From: DATBDM01 sp034664425
GTDB lineage: Bacteria; Actinomycetota; Thermoleophilia; Solirubrobacterales; Solirubrobacteraceae
Assembly: GCA_034664425.1 (NCBI GenBank)
Contig: JAXDHR010000056.1
Span: 1-18,928 of the forward strand
Length of the DNA: 18,928 nucleotides
Reading direction: 5' to 3'
Each line of letters begins with the position of its first letter. Position 1 is the stretch's first letter. A program made the position numbers and the translations under genes. Below are positions 6,090 through 12,843 of the stretch, piece by piece. The notes beneath the pieces are model-generated. The model made no database searches, was not told where the DNA came from, and saw nothing but the letters and a program-made list of their open reading frames with translations.

Positions 6090-8567
6090 TCAGTTCGTCG
6101 TGACGACGAGTTGGGGTTTGTTGGCGGCGGCCTCGTCGGAGGAGAAGACGGTGCCGTCGGTGGTGGGCGTCTGGCCGACCACGAGCGTGTACGTGCCGTC
6201 CTGGGCGATCAGGGGCGTGACGTCCCATTCGACGTACCGGCCGGAGGTGATCGCCCCGACGTCGCTCGTGGGCGTGCCGGCGCTCGGCGGCCGGCTGTTC
6301 CAGGTGATGCCGGACTCGGTCCACGTCCCGCAGGCCGGGTCGGTGCAGGCATACACGCCCGGCCCATCGCTCGTGCCGTCGCTGGGGACGTAGAGCCGCA
6401 GCTTCGCGCTCTGCACCGTTCTCGTCCCCACGCCGGTGACGTTGAAGCGCAGGTAGCTCTCCATCGCCACCCCGCTCCCGCTGTCGGCGTTCAGGCTCGT
6501 GCTGGTGCCGAAGTTCGACGCTGCCGACGCCTGCTTGACCGACGCGTCGGCCAGCGCGCCGAACGTCGCGCTCGATGTGCCGGAGCCGGGCGGGGTCGTC
6601 ACGTCGACCGTGCTGGCAGTCGACGGGTTGCCCGCGGCGTCGATCGCCGTCAGCGAGTACGTGTACGTCGTGCCGGGCGTGGCCGACTCGTCGGTGTACG
6701 TCGTCGCCGTCGCGCTCGCGGGAGCCAGGGCCGTGCCGCTGCGCACGACCGTGTAGTGGTCCACGCCGACGTCGTCCGTGCTGGCGGTCCAGGTCAGGTT
6801 CACCTGCGTCCCCGACGGCGCAGTTGCCGCGAGGTTGCCCGGCGGCGTGGGAGGCGAGATGTCCGTCTGGCCTGGCGTGGTGACGGCGACCGGGGTCTGC
6901 TGCTTGGCCGACTCGTTGCCGGCGGCGTCGAGGGCGGTGACCTGGTAGCCGTACGTCGTGCTCGGCGTGACCGTCCCGTCCGCGTAGGTCGTGGCCGTTC
7001 CGGTGAGCGTCGTCAGCAGGCTGCCGTCGCGATAGATCCGGTAGCCGGTGACGCCCGTGTCGTCCGTACTCGCCGACCACGACAGGCTCACGCTGCTGGG
7101 CGCGCGGGGCGCCGCGGTGAGGTCGGCCGGGACGCTCGGGGGCTGGCTGTCGGATTCGTGGCTCGGGAACGTGTACGTCTGGATGTCGTAGGTACGGCCG
7201 AGCTCGTCGGTCGGCGTCACGGTGACCTGCTGGCCGTTGACGGTGACCTTGGCGAAGCCGAACACGTGGTCGTTGCTCATCCCGCCCGGCGCGCCACCGC
7301 AGTGCGAGCCGCCGGACCCGATCGCGTACAGGTCGAACGCATGGCATCCGCTCACGCTGCCGAGGGCGGCGCCGCCGTTGCCGAACACGTAGCTGACCAG
7401 GCCGGCGGGGTCGGGCTTGTTGCGCTCGTAGCCGTGCGCATGCCCGTTGAAGACGATGTTGACGTTGTTGGTGTCCAGGAGCCCCTGCAGCCTGCCGCTG
7501 CCGCCCTGGATGGAGGTGTCGGACGACTGGCCGGAGGAGTCCGCGTAGAGCGGGTAGTGCCAGAAGCCGAACTTCAGCGCTCGAGGATGGGCGGCGAGGT
7601 CGTCGGCGAGCCACTTGTACTCGGCACTGCTCGGCGTCCAGTGCGCCGCCGCGTCGTCGGCGTACACGCTCCCCGTCCCGACGTTGCCGTCCGCCCACGC
7701 GGTCGTGAGGACGTAGAAGCGCGCGCGGCCGGCGTCGAACGCGTACCAGAAGCTCGGGTAGCTCCTCGCCGTCGAGCCGTTGATCGACGGGTAGCTCTCC
7801 ATGAGGTACTTGCCGCCCGAGCTGCTCGCGGCGTTGTCCTCGGGCCAGTTCACGACCTGGACGGCGCCGTTCGAGAAGCCATGGTTGCCCGTCACGTTGA
7901 ACACGGGGATCGACCGGCCCGGCACGCCCCAGGACGACGGACCGAAAACAGCGCTGATGTCGGTGCCGGTCTGCTGGAGGTCGCCGTAGTTCTTCTGCGA
8001 GCCGTCCGCATAGGCGGTGTCGCCCGTCATCACGGCGAAGCGAGCGCCACTCGTCGAGATCCGGCGGAGCACGTTGGCCTGATCCGCGTTGGCGGAGCTC
8101 GCGTAGGCCTGCCCCCAATCGCCGAACACCGCGAACGAGAACGGCGCGTTCGAGCCGGCCGCCACCTGCGAGCTGAACGTCGGCGAGGGATCCGTCGCCA
8201 GCAGGTCGGTGGTCCCGAGGCGTACCCGGTAGCAGTAGCTCGTGTCGGGACCCACGGCGAGCGACGCCTTCCACTGGTACTCCGCGATGCCGTTGACCGA
8301 GATGCTCTTCTTGGTCGCGGTCGTCGTATTGGCCGCGCACGAGCCGGCGGGTCCCCACTGGACGCTTCCCGTGGTCGCCGCCGTCGTCGTCGCCCAGTTG
8401 ACGGTGGCCGAGGCCTGGATCGAGTCCGTGAGATACGGATAGCGCGTGAGCGACGCGCTCGGCGCGGCCTTCGCCCCCGAGACGGGCAGCCCCCAGCCGA
8501 GGGCGATCAGGAGCGCGAGCAGGCACGTGCACGCGCGCCGGCCGGAGGAGAGTGGCCAGGCGAACAT
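6090..8567 (-). CDS. Secreted purple-acid-phosphatase-like metallophosphoesterase with FN3 and DNRLRE domains
   Basis: 825-aa secreted enzyme, probably releasing phosphate from organic phosphate esters outside the cell. A Sec signal peptide (1-35) has a hydrophobic core and a likely AKA cleavage site at 32-34. Residues 36-135 resemble the N-terminal domain of purple acid phosphatases. The dimetal site is visible in order: FGDWG (D150), GDTAY (D183, Y186), GNHG (N228, H229), FWHYP (H337) and NGHAHGYER (H376, H378). Tyr186 in GDxxY is the ligand that colours purple phosphatases. Two FN3 repeats (about 476-565 and 571-658), both with the TDD-GV/TGY-type core, lead to a C-terminal DNRLRE domain (about 667-825). 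ATG 8567 has GGAG 4 nt upstream. No cell-wall anchor is seen. Codon use looks a little less GC-extreme than in its neighbours. Confidence 0.9.
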   Translation of the reverse strand: MFAWPLSSGRRACTCLLALLIALGWGLPVSGAKAAPSASLTRYPYLTDSIQASATVNWATTTAATTGSVQWGPAGSCAANTTTATKKSISVNGIAEYQWKASLAVGPDTSYCYRVRLGTTDLLATDPSPTFSSQVAAGSNAPFSFAVFGDWGQAYASSANADQANVLRRISTSGARFAVMTGDTAYADGSQKNYGDLQQTGTDISAVFGPSSWGVPGRSIPVFNVTGNHGFSNGAVQVVNWPEDNAASSSGGKYLMESYPSINGSTARSYPSFWYAFDAGRARFYVLTTAWADGNVGTGSVYADDAAAHWTPSSAEYKWLADDLAAHPRALKFGFWHYPLYADSSGQSSDTSIQGGSGRLQGLLDTNNVNIVFNGHAHGYERNKPDPAGLVSYVFGNGGAALGSVSGCHAFDLYAIGSGGSHCGGAPGGMSNDHVFGFAKVTVNGQQVTVTPTDELGRTYDIQTYTFPSHESDSQPPSVPADLTAAPRAPSSVSLSWSASTDDTGVTGYRIYRDGSLLTTLTGTATTYADGTVTPSTTYGYQVTALDAAGNESAKQQTPVAVTTPGQTDISPPTPPGNLAATAPSGTQVNLTWTASTDDVGVDHYTVVRSGTALAPASATATTYTDESATPGTTYTYSLTAIDAAGNPSTASTVDVTTPPGSGTSSATFGALADASVKQASAASNFGTSTSLNADSGSGVAMESYLRFNVTGVGTRTVQSAKLRLYVPSDGTSDGPGVYACTDPACGTWTESGITWNSRPPSAGTPTSDVGAITSGRYVEWDVTPLIAQDGTYTLVVGQTPTTDGTVFSSDEAAANKPQLVVTTN

Positions 8568-8587
8568 CAGGCTCCAGTCCGTTGGAG

Positions 8588-8607
8588 GAGGGGTCACGAG
8601 ACCCCTC
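8588..8607. promoter_or_regulatory. Perfect inverted repeat in 5' leader of phosphatase gene
   Basis: Arms GAGGGGTC and GACCCCTC are separated by ACGA. The repeat lies 20-40 nt before the phosphatase ATG and downstream of the TACGGT -10. In RNA it would form an 8-bp GC-rich hairpin just before the GGAG ribosome site. It could be an operator or a leader hairpin. A terminator is unlikely as no T-run follows. Confidence 0.45.
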
Positions 8608-8619
8608 AAAGACCACCTA

Positions 8620-8625
8620 ACCGTA
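8620..8625 (-). promoter_or_regulatory. Putative -10 box of phosphatase gene
   Basis: TACGGT on the minus strand, identical to the -10 boxes at 12832 and 10193. Transcription would begin near 8613, giving a leader of about 45 nt that carries the hairpin at 8588-8607. No clear -35 is visible. Confidence 0.35.
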
Positions 8626-8719
8626 GTCCGGTGTACCGCCGCCGAGATCCGACCGTCGAGCCAAATCGAAGGGCCGCGACCTGGACCGACCGTCCGCAGC
8701 GACGCGCGGGCGCACGACG

Positions 8720-10066
8720 CTAGGACGCCGGTTCGGCGGCGATGCGGCCGCTGCGTACCGCGGCGGCGAACGCGGCGTGGTCGCGCTCGGTGCGGTCCGC
8801 GTAGGCCTCCGCGAACCGCGCGAGCGCGCGCTCGAAGTGGTCGCCGCGGCCGAGGTAGCCGGCGATCGCCGCTCGATCGCCCGAGCGGGCGTGCGCGCGG
8901 GCCAGCGTCCAGCCGCACACGCGCGCGAAGGGGACGAGCTGGCGGCCGGGCATCACGTCGATCGGCGGCGTGGTCCGCGCGTTCCAGAGCTGGCGCACGT
9001 AGTAGTCGCGCGGCCGCTGGCCAGGCGAGCCGGCGTCGCGCAGCCATCCGAGGAGGATGTCGCCGGCCGACTGCATCAGCCGCTGCCCCTCGACGACGCG
9101 CTGGCCCTCGTTCGCGAACGCGCTGCGGCCGGCGAACGGCTCGAGCGCCGAACGCGTGCTCTCCTTGATCTCGAGGAACAGCGGCGCATCGCCGCTCTCG
9201 CCGATCAACAGCGCGATCCAGCTGCGCGTGCCGACGCCGCCCACACCGCCCATCCTGCGCGCGAAGTCGACGGGTTGGTAGCCGGCGAGCAGCCGGCGGC
9301 GGTCGGGCGGCAACGACGTGCGGTAGGCGGCGAGCACGGCGTGCAGCCGGGCTTCGATCGAGCCGCGCTCGTGCTCGGGGACGAGGTCGCCCAGCGGCAC
9401 GACGAGCGGCGGGTCGGCTGCGATCCGCGCCGTCCCGTCGACGAGCTGCGCCAGCTCGGCGAGCGCGCGCGCGTTGTCCTTGGCCTCCGCCTTGACGAGA
9501 TCGCGCTCGAACTCGAGCGTGGCGTACCAGACGTCGAGCGTGGCCATGCGCGCGAAGCCGCGCATGGCGTCGCGGTACTCGCGAACGGCGCCGCGCACGG
9601 CCTCCGTCCGGCGATCGCGATGGAAGCCGCGCTCGCGGCCGGCGACCGCGAGGCTCGCGGCGAGCCGCTTGAGATCCCACTCCCACGGGCCCGGGAGGGT
9701 CTCGTCGAAGTCGTTGAGGTCGAACACCAAGCGCCGGTCGGGCGCGGCGAAGCCGCCGAAGTTCGCGGCGTGTGCATCGCCGCAGAGCTGCGCGCGCAGG
9801 CCGGTGGCCGGCGTGTGCGCGAGGTCGGCGGCCATCACCGCCGCGGCGCCGCGGAAGAACGTCCACGGCGTGGCGAGCATGCGCCCGTGGCGCAGCGGCA
9901 CGAGCTCCGGCACGCGACCGGCGTTCTGCGCTTCGATGATGCGCAGGGGATCGCGGCGGTCGTCGTCGAGCTCGAGCCGCGCGTGGGCCGAGCGCGGCAG
10001 GTGCGCGCGTGCCGCCCTGCCACGCCGCGCAGCCTGCTCAGGTGACTCGGCCCCGGCGACGATCAC
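8720..10066 (-). CDS. DUF2252 family protein (kinase-like fold)
   Basis: 448-aa cytoplasmic protein of the DUF2252 family. Residues 8-30 (SPEQAARRGRAARAHLPRSAHA) and 51-65 (RVPELVPLRHGRMLA) are typical of the family start. The motif CGDAHAANFG (95-104) followed by FDLNDFDET (115-123) resembles the catalytic loop and metal-binding Asp of aminoglycoside-kinase/HipA-like folds, so phosphotransfer is possible but unproven. No ATG or GTG occurs upstream in frame for a long way, so the GTG at 10066 is the natural start. That GTG overlaps the stop of a 32-codon ORF with a strong Shine-Dalgarno (GTGA, 10063-10066), so its translation probably depends on ribosomes ending the short ORF. The very long open frame upstream is a shadow of plus-strand genes. 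Confidence 0.88.
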   Translation of the reverse strand: MIVAGAESPEQAARRGRAARAHLPRSAHARLELDDDRRDPLRIIEAQNAGRVPELVPLRHGRMLATPWTFFRGAAAVMAADLAHTPATGLRAQLCGDAHAANFGGFAAPDRRLVFDLNDFDETLPGPWEWDLKRLAASLAVAGRERGFHRDRRTEAVRGAVREYRDAMRGFARMATLDVWYATLEFERDLVKAEAKDNARALAELAQLVDGTARIAADPPLVVPLGDLVPEHERGSIEARLHAVLAAYRTSLPPDRRRLLAGYQPVDFARRMGGVGGVGTRSWIALLIGESGDAPLFLEIKESTRSALEPFAGRSAFANEGQRVVEGQRLMQSAGDILLGWLRDAGSPGQRPRDYYVRQLWNARTTPPIDVMPGRQLVPFARVCGWTLARAHARSGDRAAIAGYLGRGDHFERALARFAEAYADRTERDHAAFAAAVRSGRIAAEPAS

Positions 10067-10161
10067 GCTCGCGCAGGTGCGCGGCCGAGCGGTGGGACGC
10101 CGGCCGGTTGCGGGTCGATCTGATCTTCGACGGCAAGCGGGTGGACGGACGGAGCCGCCAT
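10063..10161 (-). CDS. Short 32-aa ORF coupled to DUF2252 gene (leader peptide candidate)
   Basis: ATG at 10161 is preceded by GAGGAGGT with a 5-nt spacer, the strongest Shine-Dalgarno in the window. The ORF encodes 32 residues beginning MAAPSVHPLAVED, with five prolines and no recognised domain, and ends at a TGA overlapping the DUF2252 GTG start. A -10 box TACGGT lies upstream at 10193-10188. Either this is a real small protein or leader that couples translation to DUF2252, or the DUF2252 N-terminus has shifted frame. The first is favoured because DUF2252 is complete from its own GTG. Confidence 0.5.
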   Translation of the reverse strand: MAAPSVHPLAVEDQIDPQPAGVPPLGRAPARA

Positions 10162-10187
10162 CAGGGACCTCCTCGGTCTCGGGCTCG

Positions 10188-10193
10188 ACCGTA
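10188..10193 (-). promoter_or_regulatory. Putative -10 box for leader ORF and DUF2252
   Basis: TACGGT on the minus strand, inside the 85-bp divergent region. It predicts a transcript start near 10181 and a leader of about 20 nt that just holds the GAGGAGGT ribosome site. It lies back to back with the plus-strand -10 at 10234. Confidence 0.4.
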
Positions 10194-10233
10194 TCCGGTT
10201 CCGGGCGCGCCGTGGGCGAGTCCTCCCAGCGGC

Positions 10234-10239
10234 TAGGGT
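10234..10239 (+). promoter_or_regulatory. -10 element of Gfo/Idh/MocA gene, leaderless
   Basis: TAGGGT, then 7 nt, then GTG at 10247, with no Shine-Dalgarno. An in-frame GTG at 10238 overlaps this box and would not be transcribed, which supports 10247 as the start. Confidence 0.5.
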
Positions 10240-10246
10240 GGCCCGC

Positions 10247-11296
10247 GTGGGCGAGCGGCTGCGCATCGGCGTGCTCGGCGCCGGGCCGATCGCTCAGATC
10301 GGCCATCTCGAGGCCTGCCGCAAGGCCGTCAATGCCGAGCTCTACGCGATCTGCGACGTCGCCGAGGATCTGCTCGAACGCGTCGCCGCGGTGCACCCAC
10401 CGGTGCGCACGTTCGCCGGCTACGAGGCGATGCTCGCGGACCCCGGCGTCGACGCCGTGATCGTCGCGATCGCCGACGAGTTCCACGTCGAGGCGGCACG
10501 GCAGGCGCTGGCGGCGGGCAAGCCGGTGCTCGTCGAGAAGCCGCTCGGCATCTCGGCGGCGGAGTGCGCGCCGCTGTGTCGCGAGGTCGAGGCGAGCGGC
10601 CTGATCCTGCAGGTCGGGACGATGCGCCGCTTCGACCCGGGGATCGCGTTCGCGCAGCGCTTCGTCCGCGAGCAGCTTGGAGAGCTGATCGCGCTCAAGG
10701 CCTGGTACTGCGACTCGGCCTACCGCTACTCGATGACCGACACGCTGCAGCCGGTCGTGGAGCGCAGCGCGAGCGCCCGCCGACCGCCGGGCGATCCCAA
10801 GGACGACCGCCGCCGCTACCTGATGCTCGGCCACGGCAGCCATCTCGTCGACACGGCGCGCTTCCTCGCCGGCGACATCGTCCGCGTCAGCGCTCGGCTG
10901 GTCGAGACGGCCGGGATCCTCTGCTGGTTCGTCGCCTGCGACTTCGCCGGCGGCGCCACCGGCCACCTCGACCTCACGATGAGCGTGCGGATGGACTGGC
11001 ACGAGGGGTTTCAGGTCTACGGCTCGCGCGGCAGCGTCCTCGGCCGCACGTTCCAGCCCTGGTATTTGCGTGCGAGCGAGGTCGAGTGCTTCTCGGCGGC
11101 CGACCGCGCCTACCACCGGCCGCTCGGCGAGGACGCGGACTTCTTCCGCCGTCAGGTGGAGGGGTTTGCCCGCGCGGTGCTCGACGACACGCCACCCGAG
11201 GGCGCGACCGCCGCGGACGGGCTCGCCGCGCTCGAGGTCATCGAGGCGATCGAGCGCTCCGTCGCCACGGGTTCGCCGGCCGACGTCGGCGGCTGA
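10247..11296 (+). CDS. Gfo/Idh/MocA family NAD(P)-dependent oxidoreductase
   Basis: 349-aa dehydrogenase acting on a sugar, inositol or related polyol. Residues 6-16 (RIGVLGAGPIA) form the dinucleotide-binding Rossmann motif, VDAVIVAIADEFH (68-80) the second strand, and VEKPLG (96-101) carries the family's conserved EKP with its cofactor/catalytic Lys98. The C-terminal sheet domain has YLMLGHGSHLVDTARFL (191-207), whose HxxxD-type region holds the likely catalytic histidine (His196 or His199). The GTG at 10247 is used on promoter grounds. It abuts the next gene, a sugar-isomerase-type TIM barrel (TGA then ATG with no gap), a pairing commonly seen in sugar catabolic clusters. Substrate unknown. 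Confidence 0.9.
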   Translation: MGERLRIGVLGAGPIAQIGHLEACRKAVNAELYAICDVAEDLLERVAAVHPPVRTFAGYEAMLADPGVDAVIVAIADEFHVEAARQALAAGKPVLVEKPLGISAAECAPLCREVEASGLILQVGTMRRFDPGIAFAQRFVREQLGELIALKAWYCDSAYRYSMTDTLQPVVERSASARRPPGDPKDDRRRYLMLGHGSHLVDTARFLAGDIVRVSARLVETAGILCWFVACDFAGGATGHLDLTMSVRMDWHEGFQVYGSRGSVLGRTFQPWYLRASEVECFSAADRAYHRPLGEDADFFRRQVEGFARAVLDDTPPEGATAADGLAALEVIEAIERSVATGSPADVGG

Positions 11297-12121
11297 ATGC
11301 GGCTCGCGATCTTCGCCCGCACGTTCGTGCGCGAGAGCATGGAGGCGGCGCTGGACGCGGTCGCCGCTCACAATCTCGACGCCGCGCAGTTCAACCCGTC
11401 GCTGCTGGGAGGATCGTCGCTGCCCGAGTCGCTCGCGGGCGCCGACGCCGACCGCGTCGCGGCCGCCCATGCCGAGCGCGGCATCGCGATGGTGGCCGTC
11501 TCGGGCACCTACAACATGGCCCACCCCGACGCCGCCCGGCGGGCCGATGGCGCGCGCCGGCTCGCTCGGCTGATCGCCATCGCGCCGCGGCTGCGCACCG
11601 GCGTGGTGACGCTGTGCACGGGCACCCGCGACCCCGGCGATATGTGGCGCGCGCATCCCGGCAACGCGTCGCCGGACGCGTGGGGCGACATGCGCGCCTC
11701 GGTCGCGGCGGCGGTCGACGCCGCCGAGCGCGCCGGCGTCGTCGTCGCGATCGAGCCCGAGCCCGGGAACGTGATCCGTGACGCGCGCGCGGCGCGGCGG
11801 CTGCTCGACGAGATCGCCTCCCCCGCGCTGCGGATCGTGCTCGACGCCGCCAACCTGGTGGCGCCCGACCCGGGCGCCGACCAGACGCGAGTCATCGGCG
11901 AGGCGCTCGAGCAGCTCGCCGCCGACATCGTGCTCGCCCACGCGAAGGACGTGCGCGCCGACGGCACCGTCGTCGCGGCCGGGCGCGGGGCCGTCGACTA
12001 CCCGGGCTACGTCGCCGGCCTGCGCGCCGCGGGCTTCGACGGGCCGCTGGTCCTGCACGGCCTCGCCGAGGACGAGGTCGCCGCGAGCGTGGCCTTCGTG
12101 CGCGCCGCGCTGACTGCGTAG
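11297..12121 (+). CDS. Sugar phosphate isomerase/epimerase (xylose isomerase-like TIM barrel)
   Basis: 274-aa protein of the AP-endonuclease-2/xylose-isomerase-like TIM-barrel superfamily, expected to isomerise or epimerise a sugar, keto-sugar or inositol derivative with a divalent metal. Metal-ligand positions are recognisable: Glu in VVVAIEPEPGNVI (about 151-163), Asp in LRIVLDAANLVAP (about 177-189) and His/Asp in DIVLAHAKDVRADG (about 211-224). The C-terminal VDYPGYVAGLRAAGFDGPLVLHG is characteristic. Its ATG directly follows the TGA of the Gfo/Idh/MocA gene, so the pair is cotranscribed and probably acts in sequence. Its TAG stop also forms the first three bases of the -10 box of the next gene. 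Confidence 0.88.
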   Translation: MRLAIFARTFVRESMEAALDAVAAHNLDAAQFNPSLLGGSSLPESLAGADADRVAAAHAERGIAMVAVSGTYNMAHPDAARRADGARRLARLIAIAPRLRTGVVTLCTGTRDPGDMWRAHPGNASPDAWGDMRASVAAAVDAAERAGVVVAIEPEPGNVIRDARAARRLLDEIASPALRIVLDAANLVAPDPGADQTRVIGEALEQLAADIVLAHAKDVRADGTVVAAGRGAVDYPGYVAGLRAAGFDGPLVLHGLAEDEVAASVAFVRAALTA

Positions 12122-12124
12122 CGT
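12119..12124 (+). promoter_or_regulatory. Internal -10 element TAGCGT overlapping a stop codon, leaderless
   Basis: TAGCGT is followed by 7 nt and GTG at 12132. Its first three bases are the TAG stop of the isomerase gene. No Shine-Dalgarno precedes the GTG. The box excludes the alternative in-frame GTG at 12123. Confidence 0.4.
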
Positions 12125-12131
12125 GCGCCGC

Positions 12132-12827
12132 GTGCCCGAACGCCGCCCACCGAGCTGGATGCGCGACCGCCACCTCGCCCAGGACGTCGCGGACCTCGGC
12201 CGCGCCGACCCCCTGTGGCCGGGGCAGCTGGCCACGCTCGTCGCGCTCGCGCTGTACCTGGCGCTGCCCGTCCAGCTCACGATCGGTCCCAACTGGCCGG
12301 TGCCGGCGGCCGAGCTCGGGCTGCTGGCGGCGCTCGTGGGCGCGACCCGTGCCGGCCGCACCGCGGGCCGCCGGCGCGAGCTGGCGATGGGTCTGGTGCT
12401 CGTCGCGGTGGTGGCGAACCTGACCGCGCTCGGGATGCTCTCGCGCTACCTGCTCGCCGGCGGGCACGCGAGCGGCTCGAAGCTGATCGGCGGCGGCGTG
12501 CTGATCTGGCTGACGAACTGGCTGCTGTTCGCAGTCCTCTACTGGGAGCTCGACCGCGGCGGTCCCGTGCGGCCGGCCGGCGCGACGCGGCCCGTCGCCC
12601 CCGACCTGCTGTTCCCGGCGATGACCGAGCCGCGCTTGGCCCCGCACGGATGGAAGCCGTCGTTCGTCGACTACCTCTACGTGTCGCTGACCAACCAGAC
12701 CGCCTTCAGCCCGACGGACACGATGCCGCTGACGACCCGGGTGAAGCTCCTGATGGCGGTCCAGGGCGTGGCCGGGCTCGTGACCACCGGCGTGATCGTC
12801 GCGCACGCGGTGAACATCCTCGGCTGA
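12132..12827 (+). CDS. Small multi-pass membrane protein with ion-channel-like C-terminal hairpin
   Basis: 231-aa membrane protein of unknown function. Helices are predicted by eye at about 31-51, 56-73, 84-108, 119-140 and 205-229. Between the last two lies SFVDYLYVSLTNQTAFSPTD (177-196) followed by TMPLTTRVKLLMAVQ. Its order, an amphipathic Thr-rich re-entrant stretch and then a long helix, resembles the pore loop and inner helix of two-helix ion channels. The potassium selectivity sequence TVGYG is absent, so selectivity cannot be claimed. The GTG at 12132 is chosen from the leaderless -10 TAGCGT; GTG 12123 would add three residues. It sits inside a sugar-oxidation cluster, which does not indicate its role. 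Confidence 0.7.
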   Translation: MPERRPPSWMRDRHLAQDVADLGRADPLWPGQLATLVALALYLALPVQLTIGPNWPVPAAELGLLAALVGATRAGRTAGRRRELAMGLVLVAVVANLTALGMLSRYLLAGGHASGSKLIGGGVLIWLTNWLLFAVLYWELDRGGPVRPAGATRPVAPDLLFPAMTEPRLAPHGWKPSFVDYLYVSLTNQTAFSPTDTMPLTTRVKLLMAVQGVAGLVTTGVIVAHAVNILG

Positions 12828-12831
12828 GCGA

Positions 12832-12837
12832 TACGGT
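12832..12837 (+). promoter_or_regulatory. -10 element of FAD reductase gene, leaderless
   Basis: TACGGT, then 6 nt, then ATG at 12844, with no Shine-Dalgarno in the 16-bp gap after the membrane-protein gene. Suggests the reductase-dehydrogenase pair has its own promoter inside the cluster. Confidence 0.45.
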
Positions 12838-12843
12838 CCCGTC

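Noticed and set aside
5760..8723. A 987-codon plus-strand open frame opposite the phosphatase gene
   Set aside because: Arg/Gly/Val-rich low-complexity product with no motifs. It is the mirror of a gene with signal peptide, metal motifs and domains on the other strand, as expected in very GC-rich DNA.
10067..12361. Minus-strand frame running on upstream of DUF2252 as one very long protein
   Set aside because: Only the part up to 10066 resembles a protein family. The rest is a shadow of the Gfo/Idh/MocA and isomerase genes and has no start near the family-like N-terminus except the GTG at 10066.
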